Assembly: GCF_051200875.1 (NCBI RefSeq)
Contig: NZ_CP195191.1
Span: 2,294,001 to 2,358,000 of the forward strand
Source of the DNA: Pseudotabrizicola sp051200875
GTDB taxonomy: Bacteria; Pseudomonadota; Alphaproteobacteria; Rhodobacterales; Rhodobacteraceae
Reading direction: 5' to 3'
Length of the DNA stretch: 64,000 nucleotides
Part shown: in pieces, positions 1 through 9,889 of the stretch
Layout of the letters: the number at the start of each line of letters is the position of its first letter
Position numbering within the stretch: the first letter of the stretch is position 1
Translations under genes and position numbers: made by a program
The notes under the pieces: model-generated
The model's input: the letters and a program-made list of their open reading frames with translations, nothing else
Database searches by the model: none
Told to the model about the DNA's origin: nothing

Positions 1-3000
1 GCCACGAATGAACAAGCGGTTCGGGGCAGAGATCAAGAGATCAAGGCCATAGGGGCGGCTTGGCCCTGACGACGTGTCGGATGCGGCCGTATCCAGCAAA
101 CCTGCACGGCGACGGGTTTCCCGCACTGCCCCCGGTTCATTGACATGCACGAGGCCTGACAAATCGCCAGCGGCACCTAGGCCCGTCGAGGCGATGCGAA
201 TTTCCGTTTCTGGCAGGGCCACACGGCCCGAAAGCACGGCACCGCCCGTCAAAGGCCCGGCAAGGCGCAGTTCGCCATTCGCGCGGGTTTGGTAAAGTTG
301 CGGGTCTTTCAGCACCACGCCGGAAAGGGTGATGCCAAGATCGGCATTGTATGGTGCGGTTGCACCGATCCCGCCCCGGACGCTGAGCCTGCCACCGGAC
401 GAGACGCGCGAGGTGACATTGACATCTGCCTGCCCCACAGAGACGCCAATATCGGCATTCAATTCGGTCAGCGAGAAAGGCAGCGTCGCATCGGCAAGCC
501 GCCCGTTCGACAGATTGACCCGCCCTGACAAGGAGGACAGGGCAAAGGGACCGTTCAGCCGCATGTCCAGCGAGACTGGGCCAGAAAGGACGCGCGTTCC
601 CAGATAGGGGTTTGCAAGGCCTGCCTGCGCCGTGCCCGCGATGGCCAGATTGCCGCCCCGGAAATCACCGTTGATCTGCCCTTTGACGGTCGCGTTGATC
701 TGCCCCGGCCCTGTGCCCGCAAGATCGACGGCGTAGCCATTGGCGCTTTCCTTGGCCGTGCCGCGCAACGTGACGGGGCCGGGAAATTCGGGCAGCAACA
801 GTGCAAGGCTTGCCAGACGCGCGTCCAGAGTGAGCGCGTTTTCTCCGTTCGCCACCTGCCCCGATGCATTGGCCGAAAGCTGAGGGTTTTGAAGGTTGGC
901 CGCATCGACACGGATTTGCCCGTCTTTGAGGCGGATCTGGGCGTCGACGGTTGTGGTCCCTGCCATCAGCGCATCCGCCTGCGACTGGCCGACACGCAGG
1001 TTCCGCGCAACCGAGGCAAGGCTTAGCGCCGCATCCTGCGGCGTCCCCTTTGCGGTGAAATCGACCTCGACTGCCCCGCCGAACCCCGTGCGAAGCGCCG
1101 AGAGGTCGGAAAGTGCCACGCGCCCGGTCACGTCGCTTTGGTTTTCCGCGTCCAGAAGTCCCTCAAGCCGGGCCCGGACATATTGCCCGTCGACCTGTGC
1201 TTCGGTCACCGTCAAGGCCGTGCCGTCAAGGTCAGCGACCAAGCGCGCCGTTGTCCGCCCGCGCAACAGCCCGTCTGCCTCGGGGATGCCAACGGTCAGG
1301 TCGGTGGTCACGGCATCAAGCGCGATGGCGGCTATTTCCGCAGAGCCTTGCACGGTGAAATCGGCACCGACCGCGCCGCCGAACGGGGCATGGACGACCG
1401 AGATATCCGAGAGTTCGACCCGCCCTTTCAGATCGCTGACAGAGGTGGAAACAACGCCGGTGGCCTGCGCCGTATAGGTTTTTCCGCGCAGATCGGCGCG
1501 CGTGATTTGCAGCGACTGATCTGTAATTGTGCCTTCGAAATCCAGAGAGGTTTGACCCTCTAGCAGTTGGTCGAGTTGCGAAATGGAAAGCCGAACATCC
1601 TGCGCCTGAATCTGGGCGGTCACATCGGCGCGCCCATTCAAAAGCGGGCCGGACAGCGTGGCCTTGCCCGACGCCTGCCCCCGATAATCGGGTCCAGCCA
1701 CCGACAGGTCGGAGACGGTGAAATTCAGGTCTGCCATCGCAAGGTCGGAGGCGAGGCTGCCGCTGCCATCGACGTTGACGGCCAAGGTTCGCAAGACCAG
1801 TTTCCGCAGATCGGTGCCGGTCGGGTCGCGCACAACAGTCAGATCAAGCACCGAGTTGCCGGCCAAAAGCCGGTCGACCTGTTCGATACCCAGACCGATG
1901 TCACGGCCAAGCACATTCACGTCCACATCGAAGTCGCCGCCCAAGGGGCTGCCCTGACCAGAGATCAGGATCTCGCCCGCGCCAGACAAAGGCCGCCCGG
2001 CAAAGCCCGAGAACCGCCCAAGGTCGCTGGCGACGACCGTGCTTTGCCCCACCATCCGAAAGCCCGAGGAGAGATCGTCGATTTCGCCCGAAAGGGTGAG
2101 CTTCAAACCTTCGCCTTGGGCAGTGAGCGTTCCGATGTTCAGAATATCGGCAGATCGCTGCCACCAGAGCCGGGTTTCAAGCGCCAGATCCGGCCCCAAG
2201 GCCTGCGCCAGCCTTGGATCGGCGAAATCCATACCTGCCACAGTGCCAGTCAGCGTGCCGCCAAACACCGGATCATTGCCCCGGCGGGTGATGCGACCCG
2301 AACCCGTCAGGTCGAACGAGGGCACCTTGACTTGCGGCACGTCCAGTTCTGCACCGGTCAGGCGGGCCGACCATGTTTCGCCCTCGCTGCTGTCATAGCC
2401 GATCACAAGATCAAGGCTGCGCAGCGAAACCGGGCTGCCGACAGGCAGGGTGACCATATTGCCAGAAGGGTCGGACAAGCGACCGGTCAGGTCCAAGCGT
2501 TCGGGCAGGCCATCGGACGCGAGGCGAAGGGCGCCTTCCAGATGCAGGCTGCGGGTGTCGACCATCAGATTGGAAAGGTCCAAGGCCCCCGAAGCCGCGC
2601 GCGAGCCGGAGACTTTCAAGGCAACGTTGGGTCCAAAGAAATCTTGGTATTCGGGAACGAAAAGCGGTGCGAGATCGCCCGAGAGATCGGCCGAAAAGGC
2701 CATGTTGGGGCTGGCCTCGTCCCCTGTCTCTTTCAAGACGACCAGACCGGTCAAACGCTCTTGCCCTTCGGTCGAAAGGTCAATTTCCGCCGAAAAATCA
2801 GACAATGGCCCGGAACCAAGGATCGACAGATTGGCCGATGGCTTGCCGGGAATGCCGAGCAGGTTGACGGCCAGACCGTCCGCCGCTTCCAAAGCCTTGA
2901 GGTCGATGGAGAGCCTGCGCGAGGCATTGTCGTAGCTGGCTTGCAGAGAGATTTCGCCATCCGGTCCATCGTCGGTGCGATTGATCGTGAGGCTTGCATT

Positions 3001-3516
3001 GCCCGCCCCACCATTCAGGCTAAGGGCTGCGTCTACCGTGCCTTCGACGGGCTGGCCGATCAAGCTTTCCCCAAGAACAACCTTGACCGCGCTGATCTTT
3101 CCGATGTCTACCGATACGGGAAGTTCTGGCAGGCTGAAGCCCGTGGCTTCGGGCGCGGCGCCGTCATCTTCAGACACAGGTGCGCGTTCGACGATGATTT
3201 CGCCTGCCGTGAGTTCATTCACCGACAGAGCGCCCGACAGCAGCGAAGACCGGTTCCAGTCCAGCACGATGTCATTGACGGTCAGCCAGATGCCCTGCTC
3301 ATCGGCAATGGTCAGCTGTGATGCGGTTGCCCGGGACGACAGCGCCCCTTCAAAATCCCGAAGGATCACCTGCCGCCCTGCGCCCGAGAGATTGTCTTCG
3401 ATGAAGGCCACGATCCGGCCCCGGTCGGTGCGCTCTTGCTCGGTTTCTTGAGCATGGACCGCAAAGGGCAGCGAGACGAGGCCAGACAGAAGTGCGGGGA
3501 ATACAAGAAAGCGCAT
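1..3516 (-). CDS. tamB: TamB, inner-membrane subunit of the translocation and assembly module (3' end beyond window)
   Basis: The frame runs unbroken from the ATG at 3516 to the window edge, giving 1172 codons with the C-terminal end missing. The protein begins MRFLVFPALLSGLVSLPFAV, a signal or anchor helix, followed by long repetitive beta-rich sequence with recurring 'ALSSRATASQLTIADEQG' and 'LDWNRSSLLSGALSVNEL' style segments typical of AsmA/TamB proteins. TamB proteins span the periplasm and work with TamA in outer-membrane protein insertion and lipid transport. The conserved C-terminal TamB domain lies outside the window. The start overlaps the tamA stop by one base (TGATG), so the two are translationally coupled. 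Long open frames on the opposite strand here are shadows of this gene. Confidence 0.9.
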   Translation of the reverse strand, partial: MRFLVFPALLSGLVSLPFAVHAQETEQERTDRGRIVAFIEDNLSGAGRQVILRDFEGALSSRATASQLTIADEQGIWLTVNDIVLDWNRSSLLSGALSVNELTAGEIIVERAPVSEDDGAAPEATGFSLPELPVSVDIGKISAVKVVLGESLIGQPVEGTVDAALSLNGGAGNASLTINRTDDGPDGEISLQASYDNASRRLSIDLKALEAADGLAVNLLGIPGKPSANLSILGSGPLSDFSAEIDLSTEGQERLTGLVVLKETGDEASPNMAFSADLSGDLAPLFVPEYQDFFGPNVALKVSGSRAASGALDLSNLMVDTRSLHLEGALRLASDGLPERLDLTGRLSDPSGNMVTLPVGSPVSLRSLDLVIGYDSSEGETWSARLTGAELDVPQVKVPSFDLTGSGRITRRGNDPVFGGTLTGTVAGMDFADPRLAQALGPDLALETRLWWQRSADILNIGTLTAQGEGLKLTLSGEIDDLSSGFRMVGQSTVVASDLGRFSGFAGRPLSGAGEILISGQGSPLGGDFDVDVNVLGRDIGLGIEQVDRLLAGNSVLDLTVVRDPTGTDLRKLVLRTLAVNVDGSGSLASDLAMADLNFTVSDLSVAGPDYRGQASGKATLSGPLLNGRADVTAQIQAQDVRLSISQLDQLLEGQTSLDFEGTITDQSLQITRADLRGKTYTAQATGVVSTSVSDLKGRVELSDISVVHAPFGGAVGADFTVQGSAEIAAIALDAVTTDLTVGIPEADGLLRGRTTARLVADLDGTALTVTEAQVDGQYVRARLEGLLDAENQSDVTGRVALSDLSALRTGFGGAVEVDFTAKGTPQDAALSLASVARNLRVGQSQADALMAGTTTVDAQIRLKDGQIRVDAANLQNPQLSANASGQVANGENALTLDARLASLALLLPEFPGPVTLRGTAKESANGYAVDLAGTGPGQINATVKGQINGDFRGGNLAIAGTAQAGLANPYLGTRVLSGPVSLDMRLNGPFALSSLSGRVNLSNGRLADATLPFSLTELNADIGVSVGQADVNVTSRVSSGGRLSVRGGIGATAPYNADLGITLSGVVLKDPQLYQTRANGELRLAGPLTGGAVLSGRVALPETEIRIASTGLGAAGDLSGLVHVNEPGAVRETRRRAGLLDTAASDTSSGPSRPYGLDLLISAPNRLFIRG

Positions 3517-5345
3517 CAGAATGCCTGCCCCAAGCCGACATAAATCTGAACGCCCTTGCCGGTTTTGCCTGACACCGGGGCCGCCACATCCAGCCGGATC
3601 GGGCCTATTCCCGTGTCATAGCGAAGGCCAAAACCCGCCCCCGCGTGCCAGTCGCCATTCGCGCCGAAGAACGCATCCTGATCCACACGTCCGGCATCGA
3701 CAAAACCAACGACGCCGATGTTTTCGGTGACTTTCATGCGCGCCTCAAGCGAGCCTGCAAGGAAGCGGTTTCCGCCAATCGTGTAGCTGCTGGCCCCTGC
3801 CGGTACAGTGATGCCCAAGGATTGATAGGGTTGGCCACGGACGGTGCCACCCCCACCGGACAGGAAAAGATCATCGCGTGGCGTGTTCAAAAGGGTGGAA
3901 CCAAAGACTGCCCCCGCCTGCACGCGACCTGCAAAGACAAGCTTGTCTTCTTCGCCTACGCCATAATAGGTCCGCAGATCGCCGTAGGCGCGCAAGCCTG
4001 ACCCTGTGGTGCCGAATCCGAGGAAGGGTTTGACCTCGGCATCTATGTAGAAGCCTTTCTTGGCGTCGGTCTTGCTGTCACGCTTGTCCCATGTGACGCC
4101 GACCGGCAGCGTCAGGGTCCGGTAGAGGAAGCTGCCAATACGGCTGCGGTCACGGGCAAAGAATTCGCCGTCAATATGTTCATAACCGATGTCGATCCGC
4201 CCGGTCAGTTCATCACTGAAGACATGTGAAAAGCCGATGCTCGTCTCGACACCATCAGCGGTGAAAAAGCCCTCATCCAGATGCGCGTATTCAACCGAGA
4301 AACGCAGGGTGGTGTCAGGCGTCAGCGTTGCCGGACGTTCAAGGCTAAGGCCCAAACGGTAGTCGACGCCGGTGTTCTGCGCCGCGATCTGGGCGATTTC
4401 GGCGTCGATCACCAGTTTCTCGGCACCCCGGAACATGTTGCGGTGCATCCATGACGCCTTCAAATTCAACCCGTCGAGGCTGGACAGTTCGGCCCCAAAG
4501 GACAGACGGCGCGGCTTTTCCTCGACGACCGAAATCGTGGTGCCCAAAAGATCCGGCGGCGTCACGTTTTCGTCTTCGGCGATGCTGACGGAACTGAAGG
4601 TCCCGGTGCGTCTCAGGCGGTTTGCTGCGCGTTCGATTTCAGCAGGGCTGAAGCGTTCGCCTTCTGGAAGGCCCGCGATCTTGCGGACGCGATTGGTGCG
4701 GGTGCGTTCATTGCCTTCAATGGCGACCGCCCCGAACCGCAACCGCGGCCCCGGGGCAAGCCCGACATCAACGGCAAGCTGGGACGCACGGTGATCTGCC
4801 ACAACAGATTGATTCGCGACTTCGGCCTTTGCATAACCCTTGTCACGCCAGCCTTCGACCGCGGCATCGACCGCCTGCCGCACCACATCGCTTTCCGCAA
4901 CTTCACCCGGCTTAAAGTCTGACGGCAGATCCGTCCCCCGCGCCAGCGGGTCTATGCGCGTCTTCGAAAAGCGAAACACCGGGCCAGGTTCGACCGACAC
5001 TTCGACCTTACCCACCCGCGATGGCGCATCTAAGGGCGCAATAGACGAGGCCTCACGGCCATCAATCTTGACTGAAATGACGGGGGAATACCGGCCTTTT
5101 GCGTATAGGGCGCCGATAAGCCGCCCGTATTCGCCGCGTGCCGCCGCGAAAATATCGTCCGCTTCGGTGCTTTCTAGAGCCAGCAACAGAGAGGCGCCAC
5201 GAAGGGTTGCGGTCACGTCCTCATCGCCACCAGCGACCTTGAACGTCACCCCATCCAATGCTGCCGAGGCGTTTGGCACGACCCAACTGGCCGCCAGACA
5301 GACCGACAGGCCAAGGAGAGTTTTGCGCAAAACACTGCGTGACAC
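3516..5345 (-). CDS. tamA: TamA, Omp85-family outer-membrane assembly protein
   Basis: About 609 aa from a GTG start. A GGGGGTGG ribosome-binding site lies just upstream, and the start yields a signal peptide ending ...ASWVVPNASA; an ATG 57 bases further upstream is possible but would put extra sequence before the signal. After the signal come POTRA-type repeats (for example 'FRFSKTRIDPLARG' and 'RLRFGAVAIEGNERTRTN'). A C-terminal 16-strand-type barrel follows, with the Omp85 lid-loop motif 'SGGGGTVRGQPYQSLG' and the end 'GIGPIRLDVAAPVSG...VGLGQAF' terminating in Phe. In the outer membrane it partners TamB, encoded immediately downstream with a one-base overlap. Family assignment is firm; substrate is unknown. 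Confidence 0.92.
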   Translation of the reverse strand: MSRSVLRKTLLGLSVCLAASWVVPNASAALDGVTFKVAGGDEDVTATLRGASLLLALESTEADDIFAAARGEYGRLIGALYAKGRYSPVISVKIDGREASSIAPLDAPSRVGKVEVSVEPGPVFRFSKTRIDPLARGTDLPSDFKPGEVAESDVVRQAVDAAVEGWRDKGYAKAEVANQSVVADHRASQLAVDVGLAPGPRLRFGAVAIEGNERTRTNRVRKIAGLPEGERFSPAEIERAANRLRRTGTFSSVSIAEDENVTPPDLLGTTISVVEEKPRRLSFGAELSSLDGLNLKASWMHRNMFRGAEKLVIDAEIAQIAAQNTGVDYRLGLSLERPATLTPDTTLRFSVEYAHLDEGFFTADGVETSIGFSHVFSDELTGRIDIGYEHIDGEFFARDRSRIGSFLYRTLTLPVGVTWDKRDSKTDAKKGFYIDAEVKPFLGFGTTGSGLRAYGDLRTYYGVGEEDKLVFAGRVQAGAVFGSTLLNTPRDDLFLSGGGGTVRGQPYQSLGITVPAGASSYTIGGNRFLAGSLEARMKVTENIGVVGFVDAGRVDQDAFFGANGDWHAGAGFGLRYDTGIGPIRLDVAAPVSGKTGKGVQIYVGLGQAF

Positions 5346-5486
5346 TGGACCACCCCCAAACTGGTAGGCCCCGACTATCGCAAGACCAACGGAAATGTGC
5401 AACGCGGCCCGATCCGAAGTGGCGGATTTCCCTTTTCCGTTAGCGGTCCCATGCTAATCTGCGCGGGAATTTCGACCGGAGCAGAT

Positions 5487-6806
5487 ATGCGTCTTTCTCT
5501 CGCCTTTCTTCTTGCCAGTACAGCCGCCGCATGGGCCGAAGCCCCCAAACCCGCACCGGTGACAGATGGCGATTTTCGTCAGATCGAAGCCGCGCGCGCC
5601 GAATTGGGACAGCTTCTGTTTTACGACAAAGTGATCTCTGGCAATCGCACCATCGCCTGCGCGACGTGCCACCACCCGAAGTTTGGCACATCCGATGGCC
5701 AATCGCTTGCCTTGGGAGAAGGCGGCATCGGGCTGGGCCCCGACCGCGTGCCAGACGCGAATAACCTGCCCGAACAGCGTATCCCCCGGAATGCGCCCGC
5801 ACTTTGGAACCTTGGCGCGCATGAATTCACCCGCCTGTTCCATGATGGCAGGCTGGAAAAGGACGACACCCGCCCCTCGGGGCTGCGGACCCCGCTGGAA
5901 GACGAGATGGTGATGGGCTTCTCCTCGATCCTCTCGGCGCAGAATATGTTCCCGGTGCTGTCCGGCGACGAAATGGCCGGCCATTATGAGGAAAACGAGA
6001 TCTCGACAGCCGTCCGCCAAGGCATCATCACCGCCCCGGGCGGCGCATGGGACAGGATTGCCGCCCGCGTCGAAAGCATTCCGGAATACCGCGCGATGTA
6101 TGACAAGGCCGCGCCGGAAACGCTGGGCCGCAAGCTGGTGTTTTCCGATGTGTCAAACATGATCGCCGATTTCGTGGCCTTTGAATTCCGGGCCGATGAC
6201 ACGCCCTTTGACGCCTATTTGCGCGGCGAGGGCGATCTGCCCGAAGAGGCAAGGGCAGGGATGGACCTGTTCTATGGCAAGGCAGGCTGTGCCGATTGCC
6301 ATTCCGGCAAGTTCCAGACAGATCATGATTTTCACGCGATGGGTGAGCCACAATTGGGCCCGGGAAAGGGCGAACGGTTTGAACGCCATCAGCGCGATGT
6401 TGGCCGGATGCGGGTCACCAACAATCCGGCCGACATCTATGCCTTCCGGACGCCATCGCTGCGCAATGTCACGTTGACCGCGCCCTATGGCCATGCTGGG
6501 GCCTATGCCGATCTGACGGCCTTCCTGCGCCATCACCTCGACCCGGTTTCGGGGCTGGCACAGTATAAACCGCAGGCGGTATTGGCTGGGCCTTTCGAAC
6601 CCGCAAAAGCCGATTGGACCGCCTTCGAGGGCGGCGAAGAATACAAGGCCATCGCGGCAGCCGTTACTCGCCCGGCCCTCGCGCTCGAGGACAGCGAACT
6701 CAGCCAGATCATCGCCTTCCTTGCCAGTCTCGAAAGCCCATCGGCAAAGACGGGCCGTCTTGGCGTGCCGGACAGCGTCCCCAGCGGCTTGCCGGTCGAT
6801 AAATAA
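5487..6806 (+). CDS. Periplasmic di-haem cytochrome c peroxidase/MauG-family protein
   Basis: 439 aa. The chosen ATG gives a clean signal peptide (MRLSLAFLLASTAAAWAEA); frame continues upstream but without signal character. Two c-type haem sites are visible, CATCH near residue 57 and CADCH near residue 268, the arrangement of the bacterial CCP/MauG family. The region 'YAFRTPSLRNVTLTAPYGHAG' matches the conserved distal motif of these enzymes. The family reduces peroxide with electrons from small cytochromes, or in MauG-like members oxidises protein or small substrates. It stands alone on the plus strand, facing a secreted FG-GAP protein gene across a strong hairpin. Whether it is a true peroxidase or MauG-like cannot be told from sequence alone. 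Confidence 0.88.
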   Translation: MRLSLAFLLASTAAAWAEAPKPAPVTDGDFRQIEAARAELGQLLFYDKVISGNRTIACATCHHPKFGTSDGQSLALGEGGIGLGPDRVPDANNLPEQRIPRNAPALWNLGAHEFTRLFHDGRLEKDDTRPSGLRTPLEDEMVMGFSSILSAQNMFPVLSGDEMAGHYEENEISTAVRQGIITAPGGAWDRIAARVESIPEYRAMYDKAAPETLGRKLVFSDVSNMIADFVAFEFRADDTPFDAYLRGEGDLPEEARAGMDLFYGKAGCADCHSGKFQTDHDFHAMGEPQLGPGKGERFERHQRDVGRMRVTNNPADIYAFRTPSLRNVTLTAPYGHAGAYADLTAFLRHHLDPVSGLAQYKPQAVLAGPFEPAKADWTAFEGGEEYKAIAAAVTRPALALEDSELSQIIAFLASLESPSAKTGRLGVPDSVPSGLPVDK

Positions 6807-6892
6807 CGACTTGGCCCACGCAGACGGATCGAACCATCTGGGTACCTCTTCGCGAGGCTGGTCTTTATCTTGGCATAAATATCCCCGCCGGA

Positions 6893-6939
6893 GGCATCGC
6901 CGGCTTGGGGGCCTTGATGGCCCCCAAGCCGGCGATGCC
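6893..6939. terminator. Perfect 21-bp inverted repeat, bidirectional terminator between convergent genes
   Basis: Left arm 6893-6913 and right arm 6919-6939 are exact reverse complements around a TTGAT loop. The hairpin lies between the stop of the di-haem peroxidase gene and the stop of the convergent FG-GAP gene. It has no clear T tract on either side, but its strength and position suggest termination or 3'-end protection for both transcripts. The flanking AAATATCCCCGCCGGAGGC-type sequence resembles an intergenic motif common in Rhodobacterales (recollection, not searched). Confidence 0.8.
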
Positions 6940-6953
6940 CGATCAGAGCAGGC

Positions 6954-8495
6954 TCATTTCAGGCGAAGGGAATTCCCGTCTCGTTCGGCCGCGACCACTT
7001 GGCCCACAGGCACTGAAAGCCAGTCCGAGACCGCGCCATCGGGCCAGATCACGCGCAGGTCGGCCTTGTCCGACGTGCCCAGACCAAAATGCAGCGGCCC
7101 TGCTTGTCCGGAAACATGCCCCCCACCCACGGTGATTTCCTGCGATTGCACTTTGCCGCCAGCGCGCAGTTCAACCCAGGCGCCCACCGCGCGACGGTTT
7201 GGTCCCGGCTGGTGCAAATCCAGCCCCACCCAATTGCCGCTGCCATCGGTGATGTTTTGCCAGATCTCCATCGACGCGCGGCGGTTGACGACCACGATGT
7301 CCAGAAGCCCGTCTGCATTCAAATCCACCAGTCCCGCTCCGCGAGACCGCTCTCCGGTCGCCACGCCAGCCACAGCCCCTTTTTCGACAAAGTGGCCATC
7401 TTCCTGCTGCATCAAAAGGTTGTTCGGGTCGTGAATGGCATTTGACGGCATCTGGTTCACATTGCCTTTGGCGATGAACAGATCATCGCGGCCGTCATTG
7501 TCGATATCCCCGAATTCAGCATGCCAGCCGGTCGAGGGGCGGCCATCATCTCCGATATAGGGGATGGTCGCATAGGTGCCGATGGCATAGGGGGCGTTTG
7601 CCAGCGTGCCGTCACCCTTGTTGATCTGCAAAACCTGGTCCGCCATCGAGGTCAGCATCACCTCGGGGAGGCCATCGCCCGTGATGTCGCGGCTGGCAAT
7701 GCCCATGCCCCAAAGCTTTATCTTGGGCCAGTTCTCGGCCTCGCCATATTCTTTCAAAGGCGACAGGGTGAACATCTGCTCATACCCTGCCCTCACATAA
7801 TATTGCCGATCATTCGAGATGCGCAGTTCGGGTGTGCCGCTGCGCCGCCAATCGGAAATCAGCATCGACAAGGCACAATAGCCCGGCGCGATTTCTTCTG
7901 CCGGTTCGAAACGGCCTTCGCCTCCACGATGAATCTGATGCTTGTCACAGGCCTCGAAGGGTCCGGTCGGGTCTTTCAAGTCCACATAATTGCCCACAAC
8001 AAACGTTGGCCAAGTCCGGCCCTTTTCCCATGTGGCGGAAAACGCGGTGGACCATTGATCGCCGGGTTCCAACCCCCATTCGGCTGTCCTGTCTTTGAAC
8101 TGACAGCCGCCCTGCCCTTGCAACAAGAGGTTAGGTCCGACCCGCAGCACCATCAGGTCCAGAAGGTCATCCCCATCCACATCCAGCGGATAGGCCCCCG
8201 TTACCCCCGTGGTCTCGGGAAAGCTGACGCGCTCGAAGGTGATATCGCCGCCTGCTGCCGCGGTCGTGTTCCGGAACAGTCCCGCGGCTGTGCTGCCGCC
8301 CGCCGCAAAGAGATCGGGTTTGGCATCGCCATCGCAGTCGAAAATCGCCACGCCGCCGCCGACATAGTGTTCCCACTCGCCATCATAGACTTGCGGGCCG
8401 GGCAAGCCACTTGCGCGATCTTTGAAGGCAGGGTCGGCCCATGTTGGCAGGGCGGCCGAAAGGCCAAGGCAGGTCAAAATCGTCAGTCGGATCAT
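6954..8495 (-). CDS. Secreted CRTAC1-type FG-GAP/VCBS repeat protein with ASPIC/UnbV domain
   Basis: 513 aa with a signal peptide (MIRLTILTCLGLSAALPTWA). Calcium-binding FG-GAP/VCBS-like loops recur, for example 'FDCDGDAKPDLFAAGG', 'DVDGDDLLDLMVLR', 'DITGDGLPEVMLTSM', 'DIDNDGRDDLFIAKG' and 'DLNADGLLDIVVVNR', indicating a seven-bladed propeller. The C-terminal ~90 residues form an ASPIC/UnbV domain ('WVGLDLHQPGPNRRAVGAWV', 'ITVGGGHVSGQAGPLHFGLG'). Such proteins are extracellular or periplasmic and mostly of unknown function. Its ATG overlaps the stop of the upstream ROK regulator gene (ATGA), so it is probably co-transcribed with it. Its partner or ligand is not evident. Confidence 0.88.
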   Translation of the reverse strand: MIRLTILTCLGLSAALPTWADPAFKDRASGLPGPQVYDGEWEHYVGGGVAIFDCDGDAKPDLFAAGGSTAAGLFRNTTAAAGGDITFERVSFPETTGVTGAYPLDVDGDDLLDLMVLRVGPNLLLQGQGGCQFKDRTAEWGLEPGDQWSTAFSATWEKGRTWPTFVVGNYVDLKDPTGPFEACDKHQIHRGGEGRFEPAEEIAPGYCALSMLISDWRRSGTPELRISNDRQYYVRAGYEQMFTLSPLKEYGEAENWPKIKLWGMGIASRDITGDGLPEVMLTSMADQVLQINKGDGTLANAPYAIGTYATIPYIGDDGRPSTGWHAEFGDIDNDGRDDLFIAKGNVNQMPSNAIHDPNNLLMQQEDGHFVEKGAVAGVATGERSRGAGLVDLNADGLLDIVVVNRRASMEIWQNITDGSGNWVGLDLHQPGPNRRAVGAWVELRAGGKVQSQEITVGGGHVSGQAGPLHFGLGTSDKADLRVIWPDGAVSDWLSVPVGQVVAAERDGNSLRLK

Positions 8496-9769
8496 TGCGC
8501 GGCAATCTCGCGGTTTTGGGACAAAAGCCCTTCAGAGACCGAGGATAGGGCCAAGGCTGCGGCCCCATGCGCCCAAAGCAGATCGCCCCAGGCATGAATT
8601 TCGATGGGCGGGCGCGGGCGGCCAGTGTTGATCACCAGATTGTCCATCTCGGCCAGCGTTTCGGCGGCATAAAGATAGTCATAGCGCATCCGTTCTCCCG
8701 ACAGGATGATCAGCGAGGGATCAAACATGTTGACCACATTTGACAGGCCAACAGCAAGATAGCGACCAGCCCGACGGAAGATCGACCGAGCGGTGGCATT
8801 GCCCGCCTTGGCGTGATCGTAAAGGCTTTCAAGAAGAACGCCGATCGACTGGCCTTCCTTATGGCCCCAGTTCAGTGCTGTCGTCGCCTCGCGCGCAAGC
8901 GCATAGTCGGCGACATAGGCTTCAAGACAGCCGCGCTGTCCGCATCGACAAAGCGCGCCGTCCAACTGCACCTTGCTGTGACCAAGTTCCATCCCGACCC
9001 GATGCATGCCGCGGTACAACCGGTGGTTCATGACGAACCCCATTCCGACACCATGTTCGATGGTCACAACCGCAAAATCGGACAGGCCCCTGCCCGCCCC
9101 GAACCATTGTTCGGCCAGCGCCACCAGATTGGCGTCGTTATCAATCCAGACCGGCAAGCCAAGCCGGACTGCGGCTTCGGACGCCACGGGCACCTGCCGG
9201 TCATTCAAGACCGACGACCACAGAACCAGCCCTTCCAGACTGTCGACAAATCCGGGCACGCCGATGCCAACGGCGCTGAGATCCGCGCGGCAAAGCCCCG
9301 CCTTGGCGCAGACCCTGTCCAGCAGGCTTTCGATCGACTGCAGCAGTTCGGCCAGTGTCATCGGGCCGGGACGACGAGGAATAGCGTCATCGGCAATCAG
9401 CCTGCCCGCGAAATCGACGATGACCGCCGTATGTTCCCGGTCGGAGATCTTCATGCCAGCCACGCGATGCGCCTCGGCCCGGACGCCCAAGGCAACGGCT
9501 GGTCTGCCGCGACCGCTGTCGATATCCCGCGGCGAGCTGACTTCTTCGATCAAACCAGACTCGATCAGTTCAGAGGTAATCGTCGTCACCGAGGCTGGCG
9601 ACACGCCAAGCTCTTTGGCCAACTGCACGCGGGGAATCAGACCTGCGGCCCGGATACGCTCGAATATTTGCTGGCGCAGCGGACGCAACGCATCGGACAG
9701 CGGCGGAATCAGCGGACCCACGCCCTTGCGGGCATCCCCCGCATCATTCGCTGCATATAGCGTGTTCAT
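8492..9769 (-). CDS. xylR: ROK-family transcriptional repressor (XylR/NagC-like), likely xylose operon regulator
   Basis: 425 aa from the ATG at 9769, preceded by a GGCG-rich ribosome-binding site; an in-frame upstream start would add 21 unlikely residues. An N-terminal MarR-type winged helix ('LAKELGVSPASVTTITSELI') is followed by an ROK sugar-kinase-fold domain. The zinc site is visible as CRCGQRGC followed by Leu-Glu, the ROK signature. The gene diverges from xylF, the usual place for a xylose-responsive ROK repressor, so control of xylF-xylA is inferred from position. Its stop overlaps the start of the FG-GAP protein gene. It could respond to another sugar, but the neighbours make D-xylose the best guess. 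Confidence 0.85.
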   Translation of the reverse strand: MNTLYAANDAGDARKGVGPLIPPLSDALRPLRQQIFERIRAAGLIPRVQLAKELGVSPASVTTITSELIESGLIEEVSSPRDIDSGRGRPAVALGVRAEAHRVAGMKISDREHTAVIVDFAGRLIADDAIPRRPGPMTLAELLQSIESLLDRVCAKAGLCRADLSAVGIGVPGFVDSLEGLVLWSSVLNDRQVPVASEAAVRLGLPVWIDNDANLVALAEQWFGAGRGLSDFAVVTIEHGVGMGFVMNHRLYRGMHRVGMELGHSKVQLDGALCRCGQRGCLEAYVADYALAREATTALNWGHKEGQSIGVLLESLYDHAKAGNATARSIFRRAGRYLAVGLSNVVNMFDPSLIILSGERMRYDYLYAAETLAEMDNLVINTGRPRPPIEIHAWGDLLWAHGAAALALSSVSEGLLSQNREIAAQ

Positions 9770-9889
9770 TTTTTCGCCGCCCAAAGTAAAAACACTGCCA
9801 AACGCTCCCGGCGCGATGAAAAATTGCTGCAAGGCAGCATGTTTTCGACCGATTTGTAGCCGAAGTCAGGTTCGCGGATTATTTTTATT

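Noticed and set aside
1567..3321. Long plus-strand open frame opposite tamB
   Set aside because: It lies in antisense to tamB, has no family motif, is rich in Arg, Gln and Gly, and results from high G+C codon bias.
7521..8597. Plus-strand open frame opposite the FG-GAP protein gene
   Set aside because: The minus strand encodes a clear FG-GAP/UnbV protein; the plus frame has no recognisable motif.
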